A program made the position numbers and the translations under genes. The notes under the pieces are model-generated. The model did not search any database. It saw only the letters and a list, made by a program, of their open reading frames with translations, and was not told where the DNA came from. Below are positions 1-5,032 of a DNA stretch of 7,212 nucleotides, in pieces; position 1 is the stretch's first letter; each line of letters begins with the position of its first letter. This DNA is from Aquisalimonas sp. (GTDB taxonomy: Bacteria; Pseudomonadota; Gammaproteobacteria; Nitrococcales; Aquisalimonadaceae). The stretch is from assembly GCA_007133445.1 (NCBI GenBank), contig SLMR01000279.1:1-7212 (forward strand). The letters run 5' to 3'.

Positions 1-15
1 AAGATGCACCCTACG
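1..15 (-). repeat. REP-like element, family 1, copy A (cut by window edge)
   Basis: Read on the minus strand this is CGTAGGGTGCATCTT. It matches the first 15 bases of the complete copies at 160-182, 4825-4847 and 4892-4914, sharing the final TT with the 4825 copy. The rest of the palindrome should lie left of the window. It is inverted relative to the copy at 160-182, so the two form a pair about 145 bp apart. Confidence 0.75.
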
Positions 16-159
16 AGTGGCCCGGCCACCGTGGTTGCGTGGCCTATCCGGACCGGGAATGGGCGTCGCGGTGGACCATGCGCGCGCCGGGTGCGTCTCA
101 CCTTCTGCCGATTGACCGGCACGGGGCGCAACCGGTGGATCCAACCGCACGGGAGGCCG

Positions 160-182
160 CGTAGGGTGCATCTCGATGCACC
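160..182 (+). repeat. REP-like element, family 1, copy B
   Basis: A GTAG tetranucleotide is followed by a near-perfect hairpin, GGTGCATC-TC-GATGCACC. The full 23-nt unit is identical to the reverse complement of the copy at 4892-4914 and differs by one base from the copy at 4825-4847. GTAG or GGAG next to a short stem is the known layout of REP sequences moved by RAYT transposases. It ends 38 bp past the stop of the minus-strand hydrolase gene, a usual place for REPs (3' of genes). Confidence 0.8.
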
Positions 183-220
183 TACACGGAACCTGCCCCA
201 GGTGCGGCATCATGCCGGCA

Positions 221-721
221 TCACAACCCGATCTCCGCGAGAAACGCATCAAACGTCGTGCACAGCCAGGGCACGTGGTCCGTCAGGGTGTGTTCACTGT
301 CCACCAGATGCAGCCGGCTCCGGTGCCGCTGCGCCCAGCCCACCACGATCTCCGGCGGGATGATGGCGTCATGCCAGCCGTGAACCACCTCCGTTAGCCC
401 GGCGCGCGGCGTGGTGTCGCCCGTGTAGCCGGGGATGTCCACCGCCGGCGCCAGCAGGAACAGTGCGCGGGGATTGAGCGAGCCACTGGCAACGGCGGAC
501 ACGTAGCCGCCCATACTGGAACCCGCCAGCACCAGATCCTGTCCCTCGGGCAGTGACTGCTGAAGGAGATGGCGCACCCGTTCCTCCGGGTCCATGGTGA
601 AACTGTAATCCGGGCTCATGACCGTAAGACCGCGGGCGCGGGCCACATCGGCCAGCGCCGTGATCTTGCGCCCCCAGGGGCCGCTCTCCTTGCCGTGGGC
701 GAAACAGACGGTTGCAGTCAT
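221..721 (-). CDS. Small alpha/beta-fold hydrolase (putative esterase)
   Basis: A 166-residue cytoplasmic protein with no signal peptide or membrane segment. It has the landmarks of a minimal alpha/beta hydrolase: an oxyanion-side FAHGKES near residues 7-13, a nucleophile elbow G-S-S-M-G at 67-71 (Ser69), an HGWHDAIIP segment with likely acid Asp118, and a C-terminal SEHTL segment whose His144 is the likely catalytic base (His149 is the alternative). The size resembles small YqiA/YcfP-like or RBBP9-like hydrolases; the substrate cannot be told. The frame stays open 38 codons upstream, but the ATG at 721 is preferred: GAGGG lies 10 nt upstream, the core fold begins at once (TATVCFAHG), and the longer form would run into the divergent regulator. 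It shares a 92-bp promoter region with that TetR-like gene, which may control it (inference). Confidence 0.88.
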   Translation of the reverse strand: MTATVCFAHGKESGPWGRKITALADVARARGLTVMSPDYSFTMDPEERVRHLLQQSLPEGQDLVLAGSSMGGYVSAVASGSLNPRALFLLAPAVDIPGYTGDTTPRAGLTEVVHGWHDAIIPPEIVVGWAQRHRSRLHLVDSEHTLTDHVPWLCTTFDAFLAEIGL

Positions 722-764
722 CGGTCGGTGTCCCTCGATCGCTGGTTGGACGGTGGCTGTGGAG

Positions 765-788
765 CACTGGTTATACTGGGTGTCAGTG
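765..788. promoter_or_regulatory. Candidate operator/promoter between divergent genes
   Basis: The 92-bp gap between the hydrolase and the TetR-like gene holds a short inverted repeat, CACTG (765-769) and CAGTG (784-788), 24 bp overall. It surrounds an AT-rich patch that could be a -10 box on either strand: TATACT (772-777) on plus, TATAAC (reverse of 770-775) on minus. Possible -35 boxes TTGGAC (746-751, plus) and TTGTCC (reverse of 796-801, minus) each sit 20 bp away, longer than the ideal 17. A TetR-type regulator often binds a palindrome over its own divergent promoter. The symmetry is weak. Confidence 0.3.
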
Positions 789-813
789 TCGCGCTGGACA
801 AGGGAGACGGGCG

Positions 814-1482
814 ATGACGACAACGCGTGACGCAATCGTGGATGCGGCCGTGCAACTGGCCGAGGCGTCCAGCTGGGAGCAGGTCCGGCTCTTTGACGTG
901 GCCGAACGCCTGGACGTGCCGCTCGCCGTGGTGCAGGAGCATTTCCGCGAGAAGGAAGAGATCGCCGATGCCTGGTTCGACCGGCCGGACCGGGCGCTGG
1001 TCGAGGCGGCCTCGGATCCGACCGTGCAGGCCCTGCCGGCCACGGAGAAGCTGCACTGCCTGATCATGACCTGGCTGGACGCCCAGGCGGATCACCAGCG
1101 GGTCGTGCGGGAGATGATCAAGGGGAAGCTGGAGGCCGGGCACCTGCACGTGCAGATTCCGGCCGTGCTGCGGATCAGCCGTACAGTCCAGTGGCTGCGG
1201 GAGGCGGCGCACCGGGATGCCGCCGGCGCCATGCGAGGCCTGGAGGAGACGGTGCTGACCAGCATCTTCGTGACCACCTTCGTGAGCTGGATGAACGAGG
1301 ATACGCACGATTTTCGTCGCACTCGGGCCCGGTTGTCGCGGCTGCTCCACGGCGCGGCCTGGATGTCCCGCTGGGTGCCCGGTTACCATTCCCCGCGGCC
1401 GCGGGGGGCGCTGCCGGCGCCGCCCAACAGTTCGCTGGCCCGCGAGGGGGCAACGGACGACTCTGCCGGCGCCCGTGCCTGA
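814..1482 (+). CDS. TetR/AcrR-like transcriptional regulator
   Basis: A 222-residue protein with an N-terminal TetR-like DNA-binding domain. Helix 1 is DAIVDAAVQLAEASSW (6-21) and the helix-turn-helix covers about 24-46 (VRLFDVAERLDV, then VVQEHFREKEEI), matching the usual 'IA..LGVS...Y.HF..K..L' pattern. The rest (about 50-187) is helical and would form the ligand-binding and dimer domain; the last 30 residues are Pro/Ala/Ser-rich and probably disordered. The ADAWFDRPDRAL segment and the overall arrangement recall the TetR-fold COQ9-like group, so a non-classical role cannot be excluded. The ATG at 814 is chosen because AGGGAGA lies 7 nt upstream at 801-807 and the domain starts immediately; a longer frame from 712 would cross the promoter region. 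The gene is divergent from the hydrolase and probably cotranscribed with the genes after it. Ligand and targets are unknown. Confidence 0.85.
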   Translation: MTTTRDAIVDAAVQLAEASSWEQVRLFDVAERLDVPLAVVQEHFREKEEIADAWFDRPDRALVEAASDPTVQALPATEKLHCLIMTWLDAQADHQRVVREMIKGKLEAGHLHVQIPAVLRISRTVQWLREAAHRDAAGAMRGLEETVLTSIFVTTFVSWMNEDTHDFRRTRARLSRLLHGAAWMSRWVPGYHSPRPRGALPAPPNSSLAREGATDDSAGARA

Positions 1483-1490
1483 ACGCCCAG

Positions 1491-1512
1491 TGATCCGCGA
1501 ATGATCCGCGAA
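1491..1512 (+). repeat. Perfect 11-bp tandem repeat (2 copies)
   Basis: TGATCCGCGAA occurs twice head to tail, at 1491-1501 and 1502-1512, in the 44-bp gap between the regulator's stop and the next start, directly before the ribosome-binding site. The duplication creates an ATG at 1501 opening a 12-codon frame that ends at 1539, across the CTG start of the next gene. It may be a slippage product with no role, or may affect translation of the downstream gene. Confidence 0.85.
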
Positions 1513-1514
1513 CC

Positions 1515-1529
1515 GGGAGTCACCCCCTG
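1515..1529 (+). promoter_or_regulatory. Ribosome-binding site supporting a CTG start
   Basis: GGGAG at 1515-1519 is followed by a 7-nt spacer and CTG at 1527-1529. No ATG, GTG or TTG lies in this frame between the stop codon at 1491-1493 and the CTG. The next in-frame GTG, at 1668, has no similar leader and would cut off conserved residues. Confidence 0.7.
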
Positions 1530-2582
1530 GATACCCTGACCCACGCCCTCAGCGGGGCCGTTGCGGCCCGTGCTACTGCGCCCCGCCATCCCGGGCCCGA
1601 TCAGCTGTCGCTGCGCGAGCGCACCTGGATCGGCGGCCTGGCTGGTGCTGCGCCGGACCTGGACATCGTGTTCACCCTGGCAGGGCATGTGCCCTACCTC
1701 GAGAACCACAGGGGCATCACCCACTCGCTGCTGCTTATGCCCCTGTGGGCGTGGCTGCTGGCCGTGGTGGCGGCGCTGGCGCTGGGGCGACGCCATCCCT
1801 GGCGGGCCTATTACGGGGTGATTCTGCTGGCGCTGTTCATCCATATCCTGGGCGACCTGATCACCAGCTACGGGACGCAGATCCTTGCGCCGTTCACCAA
1901 CTGGGCACCGGGGTTCAATACCACCTTCATTATCGATCCCTGGTTCAGTGGCGTCCTGCTGGCGGGGTTCCTGGCGAGCCTGTACTGGCGGCCGCGCACC
2001 GGAGCCGCCCTCGGACTGGCGGCGGTCATTGCACTGGTGCTGTTCCAGTACAGCCAGTACCGTACCGCGGTGTCGGAGGCCCATGAATGGGCGAACGTGC
2101 AGGGCATCACGGATTACGTGGCGGATGCGTATCCACAGCCGTGGTCGCCATTCAACTGGAAGCTGGTGGTGGATCGCGGCGACCGCTACCACATGGCCGT
2201 GGTCAATCTCCGGCGGTCCACACCGCCGCGGCAGTTCGATGACGATGCCTTCTTTTTGCTGCGGTTGTGGAGCGTCTATCTGCCGGTGGAGCAGGCCCGG
2301 TGGGAGACGTTCCACCGCTATGGGGAAGACGACGACGAGCGCGACCTGGCGCGGGAAGTGATCGCCTCGGACCAGATGGCGTTCTTCCGCTGGTTCGCCA
2401 GCTACCCCGCGTTGCAGACCGTCGAACGGCGCAACGGCGACCGGTGCGTGGTGTTCGAGGATCTGCGCTTCCGCCTGGACGGGTTGAGCAACCCCTTCAG
2501 CTACGGCATGTGCCGCCCGGATGCCGATGCCGAATGGCGGCGTTACCGCATGGGCGTCGACGGTGATCGCCGAAGGATCTGA
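1527..2582 (+). CDS. YdjM/DUF457-type membrane metal-dependent hydrolase
   Basis: A 351-residue inner-membrane protein of the YdjM-like family (Pfam DUF457/YdjM), annotated as putative metal-dependent hydrolases; no reaction is established for this branch. The family's N-terminal signature is present: DTLTHALSGA (2-11, His6), APDLD (42-46), HRGITHS (61-67) and HILGD (106-110), giving a set of His/Asp residues suited to metal binding. Hydrophobic segments lie near 68-86, 95-112, 140-154 and 159-173, followed by a soluble C-terminal domain (about 175-351). The start is CTG, backed by GGGAG 7 nt upstream; starting at the GTG at codon 48 would lose His6 and Asp44/46. The only alternative is a sequencing error in the C-run at 1523-1527 that would join an ATG at 1501, but family members normally begin right at M-D-x-L-T. 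The transporter gene starts 5 bp after its stop, so the two are probably cotranscribed. Confidence 0.85.
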   Translation: MDTLTHALSGAVAARATAPRHPGPDQLSLRERTWIGGLAGAAPDLDIVFTLAGHVPYLENHRGITHSLLLMPLWAWLLAVVAALALGRRHPWRAYYGVILLALFIHILGDLITSYGTQILAPFTNWAPGFNTTFIIDPWFSGVLLAGFLASLYWRPRTGAALGLAAVIALVLFQYSQYRTAVSEAHEWANVQGITDYVADAYPQPWSPFNWKLVVDRGDRYHMAVVNLRRSTPPRQFDDDAFFLLRLWSVYLPVEQARWETFHRYGEDDDERDLAREVIASDQMAFFRWFASYPALQTVERRNGDRCVVFEDLRFRLDGLSNPFSYGMCRPDADAEWRRYRMGVDGDRRRI

Positions 2583-2587
2583 ATGGA

Positions 2588-3973
2588 ATGAGTGAAGCCA
2601 CGACAACGACGGATCCGGAATCCAGACCCCTGGCACCGAAGCGCGAGATCGTCGGCTGGGCGATGTTCGACTTCGCCAACCAGGCGTATACGCTGCTGAT
2701 CATTACCGTGATCTTCGGCGAGCTGTTCACCACGGTGATCGTCGGTGACCGCGGCGACGACTACCGCCTCGGGAACCTGCTCTGGAGCCTGTCGCTGGCC
2801 GTGAGCTACCTCCTGGTGGTGGTCTCCGGCCCGGTGTGCGGCGCCATCATGGACTACACCGCCACCAAGAAGCGTTTCCTGTTCGTCAGCTACATCGCCA
2901 CCGTCACGGCCACGGGGCTGCTCTACTTCGTCGAGCCCGGCTACATCATGCTCGGCGTTATCCTGATCATCTGCTCCAACTTTGCCTACGCCATCGGCGA
3001 GAACTTCATCGCCTCCTTTCTGCCGGAACTGGGGCCGGCACGCTCGCTCGGCAGCATCTCGGGGTTCGGGTGGGCCCTCGGGTACATCGGCGGCCTGTTT
3101 GCGGCCGGTTTCACGCTCTACTTCCTGGGGGAGGCCACGGCAGAGAACTTCGACCGCATCCGCTGGGTGGGCCCGTTCGCGGCCGGCTTCTTCCTGCTGG
3201 CGGCCATTCCCACCTTCGTCTGGGTGCGCGAGCGGGGTACGCCCCAGCCCAAGCCAACGGACCGCAGCTATGTGACGCTTGGCTTCCAGCGCATCGCGGA
3301 GACCATCCGCGACATCGCCCGGTTCCGGGATCTGGCCACCTTCCTGGGCTCGCTGCTGTTCGCCATGGCGGGCATCTACATCATCATCACCTACGCCTTC
3401 ATCTATGGCGCCCAGGTTATCGGCTGGGACGAGGAGACCCGGGTGCAGATGTTCATCGTCGTCCAGATCACCGCCGCTGCGGGGGCCCTGGGCTTCGGAG
3501 TGGTGCAGGACCGGATCGGCGCCAAGCCCACGTACCTGATCGCGCTCACGCTGTGGATTCTGGCCATCCTGGCCATCTGGGGCACGCCGGCCATGACCGA
3601 CGTGGTCAATCGTGTGTTCGGGCTGGACTGGGAGGCGCAGGACCTGTTCCTGGTGGTGGGCTGCCTGGCGGGGGTGAGCCTCGGTTCGACCCAGTCCGCC
3701 GGGCGCGCGTTGGTGGGGCTGTTCTCACCCGAGGCCAAAGCGGCGGAGTTCTTCGGCTTCTGGGGGCTGGCCAGCAAGCTGGCGGGCATGTTCGGCACCC
3801 TGAGTCTGGGTCTGCTGCAGGCGCAGATCGGCCTGCAGGAATCCATTCTGCTTTGCGCGCTGCTGTTCGCGATCGCGTTCCTGATCTGTCTGGCCGTGAA
3901 TTCGCAGCGCGCCCAGCAGGCGGCGCGGGAGTGGGATGAGGAGCGTGCCACCGCGACGAGCCGGATCGGTTAG
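2588..3973 (+). CDS. UMF1/Atg22-family MFS transporter
   Basis: A 461-residue integral membrane protein with about 12 hydrophobic helices. The UMF1 signature is clear near the N-terminus: GWAMFDFANQAY (23-34), where the family conserves W-x-x-Y/F-D-x-A-N. A loop motif between the second and third helices, GAIMDYTATKK (85-95), matches MFS motif A. ENFIASFLPEL (138-148) and SGFGWALGYIGG (158-169) are also typical. UMF1 proteins are the bacterial relatives of yeast Atg22, a vacuolar amino acid exporter; in bacteria the substrate is generally unknown, so none is assigned. The ATG at 2588 has AAGGA at 2573-2577 (10-nt spacing). An out-of-frame ATG at 2583 is ignored. The start lies 5 bp after the YdjM-like gene and the stop 39 bp before the NAD kinase gene. 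The protein appears full length and intact. Confidence 0.92.
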   Translation: MSEATTTTDPESRPLAPKREIVGWAMFDFANQAYTLLIITVIFGELFTTVIVGDRGDDYRLGNLLWSLSLAVSYLLVVVSGPVCGAIMDYTATKKRFLFVSYIATVTATGLLYFVEPGYIMLGVILIICSNFAYAIGENFIASFLPELGPARSLGSISGFGWALGYIGGLFAAGFTLYFLGEATAENFDRIRWVGPFAAGFFLLAAIPTFVWVRERGTPQPKPTDRSYVTLGFQRIAETIRDIARFRDLATFLGSLLFAMAGIYIIITYAFIYGAQVIGWDEETRVQMFIVVQITAAAGALGFGVVQDRIGAKPTYLIALTLWILAILAIWGTPAMTDVVNRVFGLDWEAQDLFLVVGCLAGVSLGSTQSAGRALVGLFSPEAKAAEFFGFWGLASKLAGMFGTLSLGLLQAQIGLQESILLCALLFAIAFLICLAVNSQRAQQAAREWDEERATATSRIG

Positions 3974-4012
3974 AGTGGAGCCTCACCGGCAACGGCAACC
4001 CCGGGGAGTCGC

Positions 4013-4780
4013 ATGAAACAACCGCGTATCGCCATTATCAGCAGCACGTCGGAGAACGCCCAGGAGGCGGAAGTCCAACTGCTGAAACGGTACGACACGG
4101 TGCCGCCCAGCGAGGCGGACGTGCTCATCGCCCTCGGCGGTGACGGCCTGATGCTGCGCACCCTCCACCGCTACATGAACCTGGGCAAACCGGTGTTCGG
4201 CCTCAACTGCGGCAGCGTTGGCTTCCTCATGAACCGCCTGGACACCGAGGGCCTGTACGAGCGCCTCGCCCAGGCCCAGCCGGTGACCATCAAGCCTCTG
4301 CACATGCGTGCCTATACCGCTGCCGGCGAGTGGCGTGAGGCCTACGCCATCAACGAGGTGTCGCTGCTGCGTGAGACCCGCCAGACGGCGAAGATCCGCA
4401 TCAAGGTCGACGATGTGGTGCGCCTGGAGGAACTGACCTGTGACGGCGTGCTCGTGGCCACCCCGGCCGGCAGCACTGCCTACAACCTGTCGGCCGATGG
4501 CCCCATTCTGCCCCTGCGCGGCGGCGTCCTGGCGCTGACCTCCATCGTCGCCTTCCGCCCGCGGCGCTGGCGCGGCGCGGTGCTGCTGAACAGCGCCCAC
4601 GTGGAATTCGAGATCCTCGAGACGCCGAAGCGCCCCGTGAGCGCCGTGGCCGATTTCACCGAGGTGCGGGACGTGCGCTATGTCAGCATCAGGGAGGATT
4701 CCGAGCGGGCCCTAACACTCTGGTTCGATCCGGAGCACAATCTGGAGGAGCGCATCGTCAAGGAGCAGTTCCTGCCTTGA
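4013..4780 (+). CDS. nadK: NAD kinase, short (alphaproteobacterial-like) type
   Basis: A 255-residue cytosolic enzyme that phosphorylates NAD to NADP, the committed step of NADP(H) supply. Diagnostic motifs are all present: LGGDG (41-45, catalytic Asp44), [10 protein letters not shown] (65-74), INEVSLLR (113-120, the NE pair that binds the ribose) and [16 protein letters not shown] (143-158). The length, the [17 protein letters not shown] opening, the FRPRRWRG segment (181-188) and the [12 protein letters not shown] ending match the short NAD kinases of alphaproteobacteria, not the roughly 290-residue enterobacterial form; this comparison is from memory. The ATG at 4013 has GGGGAG at 4003-4008, only 4 nt away. 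It is the last gene of the probable plus-strand cluster, and a large palindrome begins 4 bp after its stop. The assignment as NAD kinase is firm; its origin is an inference. Confidence 0.95.
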   Translation: MKQPRIAIISSTSENAQEAEVQLLKRYDTVPPSEADVLIALGGDGLMLRTLHRYMNLGKPVFGLNCGSVGFLMNRLDTEGLYERLAQAQPVTIKPLHMRAYTAAGEWREAYAINEVSLLRETRQTAKIRIKVDDVVRLEELTCDGVLVATPAGSTAYNLSADGPILPLRGGVLALTSIVAFRPRRWRGAVLLNSAHVEFEILETPKRPVSAVADFTEVRDVRYVSIREDSERALTLWFDPEHNLEERIVKEQFLP

Positions 4781-4783
4781 GAT

Positions 4784-4818
4784 GGTCGCGGCTTACGCCC
4801 CGCCTACAGGTGCCGGAG
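4784..4818 (-). repeat. Left arm of 35-nt inverted repeat (REP-like family 2)
   Basis: Pairs with 4951-4985: 34 of 35 positions match in inverted orientation, the only mismatch being 4800 against 4969. Read on the minus strand the arm contains GTAG (reverse of 4804-4807) followed by a GCGTAAGC-centred hairpin with flanking GC-rich stem. The mismatch disrupts one stem pair in this arm. It starts 4 bp after the nadK stop codon. Confidence 0.88.
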
Positions 4819-4824
4819 AGCGCA

Positions 4825-4847
4825 CGTAGGGTGCATCTTGATGCACC
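4825..4847 (+). repeat. REP-like element, family 1, copy C
   Basis: A 23-nt unit: CGTAG, then GGTGCATC-TT-GATGCACC. It differs at one base (loop T for C) from the copies at 160-182 and 4892-4914. It forms an inverted pair with the latter across a 44-nt spacer, inside the family 2 arms. Confidence 0.85.
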
Positions 4848-4891
4848 GCAACAGCCTTTGACAGACGGCCTCGGGCGGCGCGTCCGGAGAA

Positions 4892-4914
4892 GGTGCATCG
4901 AGATGCACCCTACG
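4892..4914 (-). repeat. REP-like element, family 1, copy D
   Basis: The reverse complement is identical over 23 nt to copy B at 160-182, about 4.7 kb away. It is inverted relative to copy C. The GTAG head is the reverse of CTAC at 4910-4913. Confidence 0.85.
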
Positions 4915-4922
4915 GATTCCGG

Positions 4923-4943
4923 CCGGGCTGAAGCCCTCCCACA
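4923..4943 (-). repeat. REP-like element, family 3 (GGAG head)
   Basis: On the minus strand this reads TGTGGGAGGGCTTCAGCCC followed by GG: a GGAG head and a GGGCT/AGCCC hairpin. It closely resembles the widespread 'TGTGGGAGNGGCTTCAGCC' REP type known from Pseudomonas and relatives. It occurs once here, wedged between family 1 copy D and the right arm of family 2, breaking the symmetry of the nested palindrome. Confidence 0.7.
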
Positions 4944-4950
4944 AGGGTCG

Positions 4951-4985
4951 CTCCGGCACCTGTAGGCGCGGCGTAAGCCGCGACC
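4951..4985 (+). repeat. Right arm of 35-nt inverted repeat (REP-like family 2)
   Basis: Inverted partner of 4784-4818 with a single mismatch. GTAG at 4962-4965 is followed by a GCGGC-GTAA-GCCGC hairpin. Outside the hairpin the arms also share CTCCGGCACCT, so the duplicated unit is larger than a minimal REP. Confidence 0.88.
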
Positions 4986-5032
4986 CGGCAGCGCCGGATG
5001 GCGCCAACCATGGGCCTCAGGAGACACCAGGC

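Larger units (their letters stand above)
1..220. other. Gene-free left flank with palindromic repeats
   Basis: No convincing gene is seen here; the short open frames on the plus strand look like chance frames in GC-rich DNA. The stretch holds one edge-truncated and one complete copy of the REP-like element described at 160-182. It also has a possible hairpin at 24-44 (GGCCAC and GTGGCC around a 9-nt loop) and a short one at 205-217 (CGGCA, TGCCG) just past the hydrolase stop. None has a T-tract, so a classical intrinsic terminator is not supported. The sequence between the two repeat copies (about 16-159) is not recognised. Confidence 0.6.
4781..5032. other. Gene-free island of nested palindromes
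   Basis: This 252-bp gap has no credible gene. From 4784 to 4985 it is a mosaic of five small palindromic units from three sequence families, each with a GTAG or GGAG head: family 2 (minus), family 1 (plus), family 1 (minus), family 3 (minus), family 2 (plus). The arrangement is like a BIME (a cluster of REP units in both orientations). No U-rich tail follows any stem, so a standard intrinsic terminator is not seen, but the structure could still end or protect the nadK-side transcript. The last 47 bp (4986-5032) lead into the monooxygenase; no clear promoter was recognised there. Confidence 0.8.

Noticed and set aside
1383..2636. 417-codon minus-strand open frame
   Set aside because: It lies antisense to the YdjM-like gene and the end of the regulator gene, both supported by family motifs. 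The translation is His/Gln/Pro/Arg-rich with no recognisable domain, as expected for an antisense frame in GC-rich DNA.
2836..3939. 367-codon plus-strand open frame inside the transporter
   Set aside because: Alternate frame of the UMF1 gene; the His/Arg/Gly-rich translation lacks any domain or membrane pattern.
3974..4012. Terminator between the transporter and nadK
   Set aside because: The 39-bp gap has only weak complementarity (CCGG runs) and no T-tract; read-through into nadK seems more likely.
4784..4985. Insertion sequence or MITE with terminal inverted repeats
   Set aside because: The 35-nt arms look like terminal inverted repeats, but there is no flanking target duplication (left GAT and right CCG differ), no transposase remnant, and the arms themselves contain GTAG hairpins. 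REP/BIME is the better reading, though a MITE origin is not fully excluded.
4784..4985. CRISPR array
   Set aside because: Repeats are inverted, belong to different families and are unevenly spaced; no direct repeats with uniform spacers and no cas genes.
4777..5027. Small open frames in the palindrome island
   Set aside because: Frames of 62 to 89 codons on both strands arise from the palindromes themselves (the same peptide segments appear on both strands) and have no supporting features.
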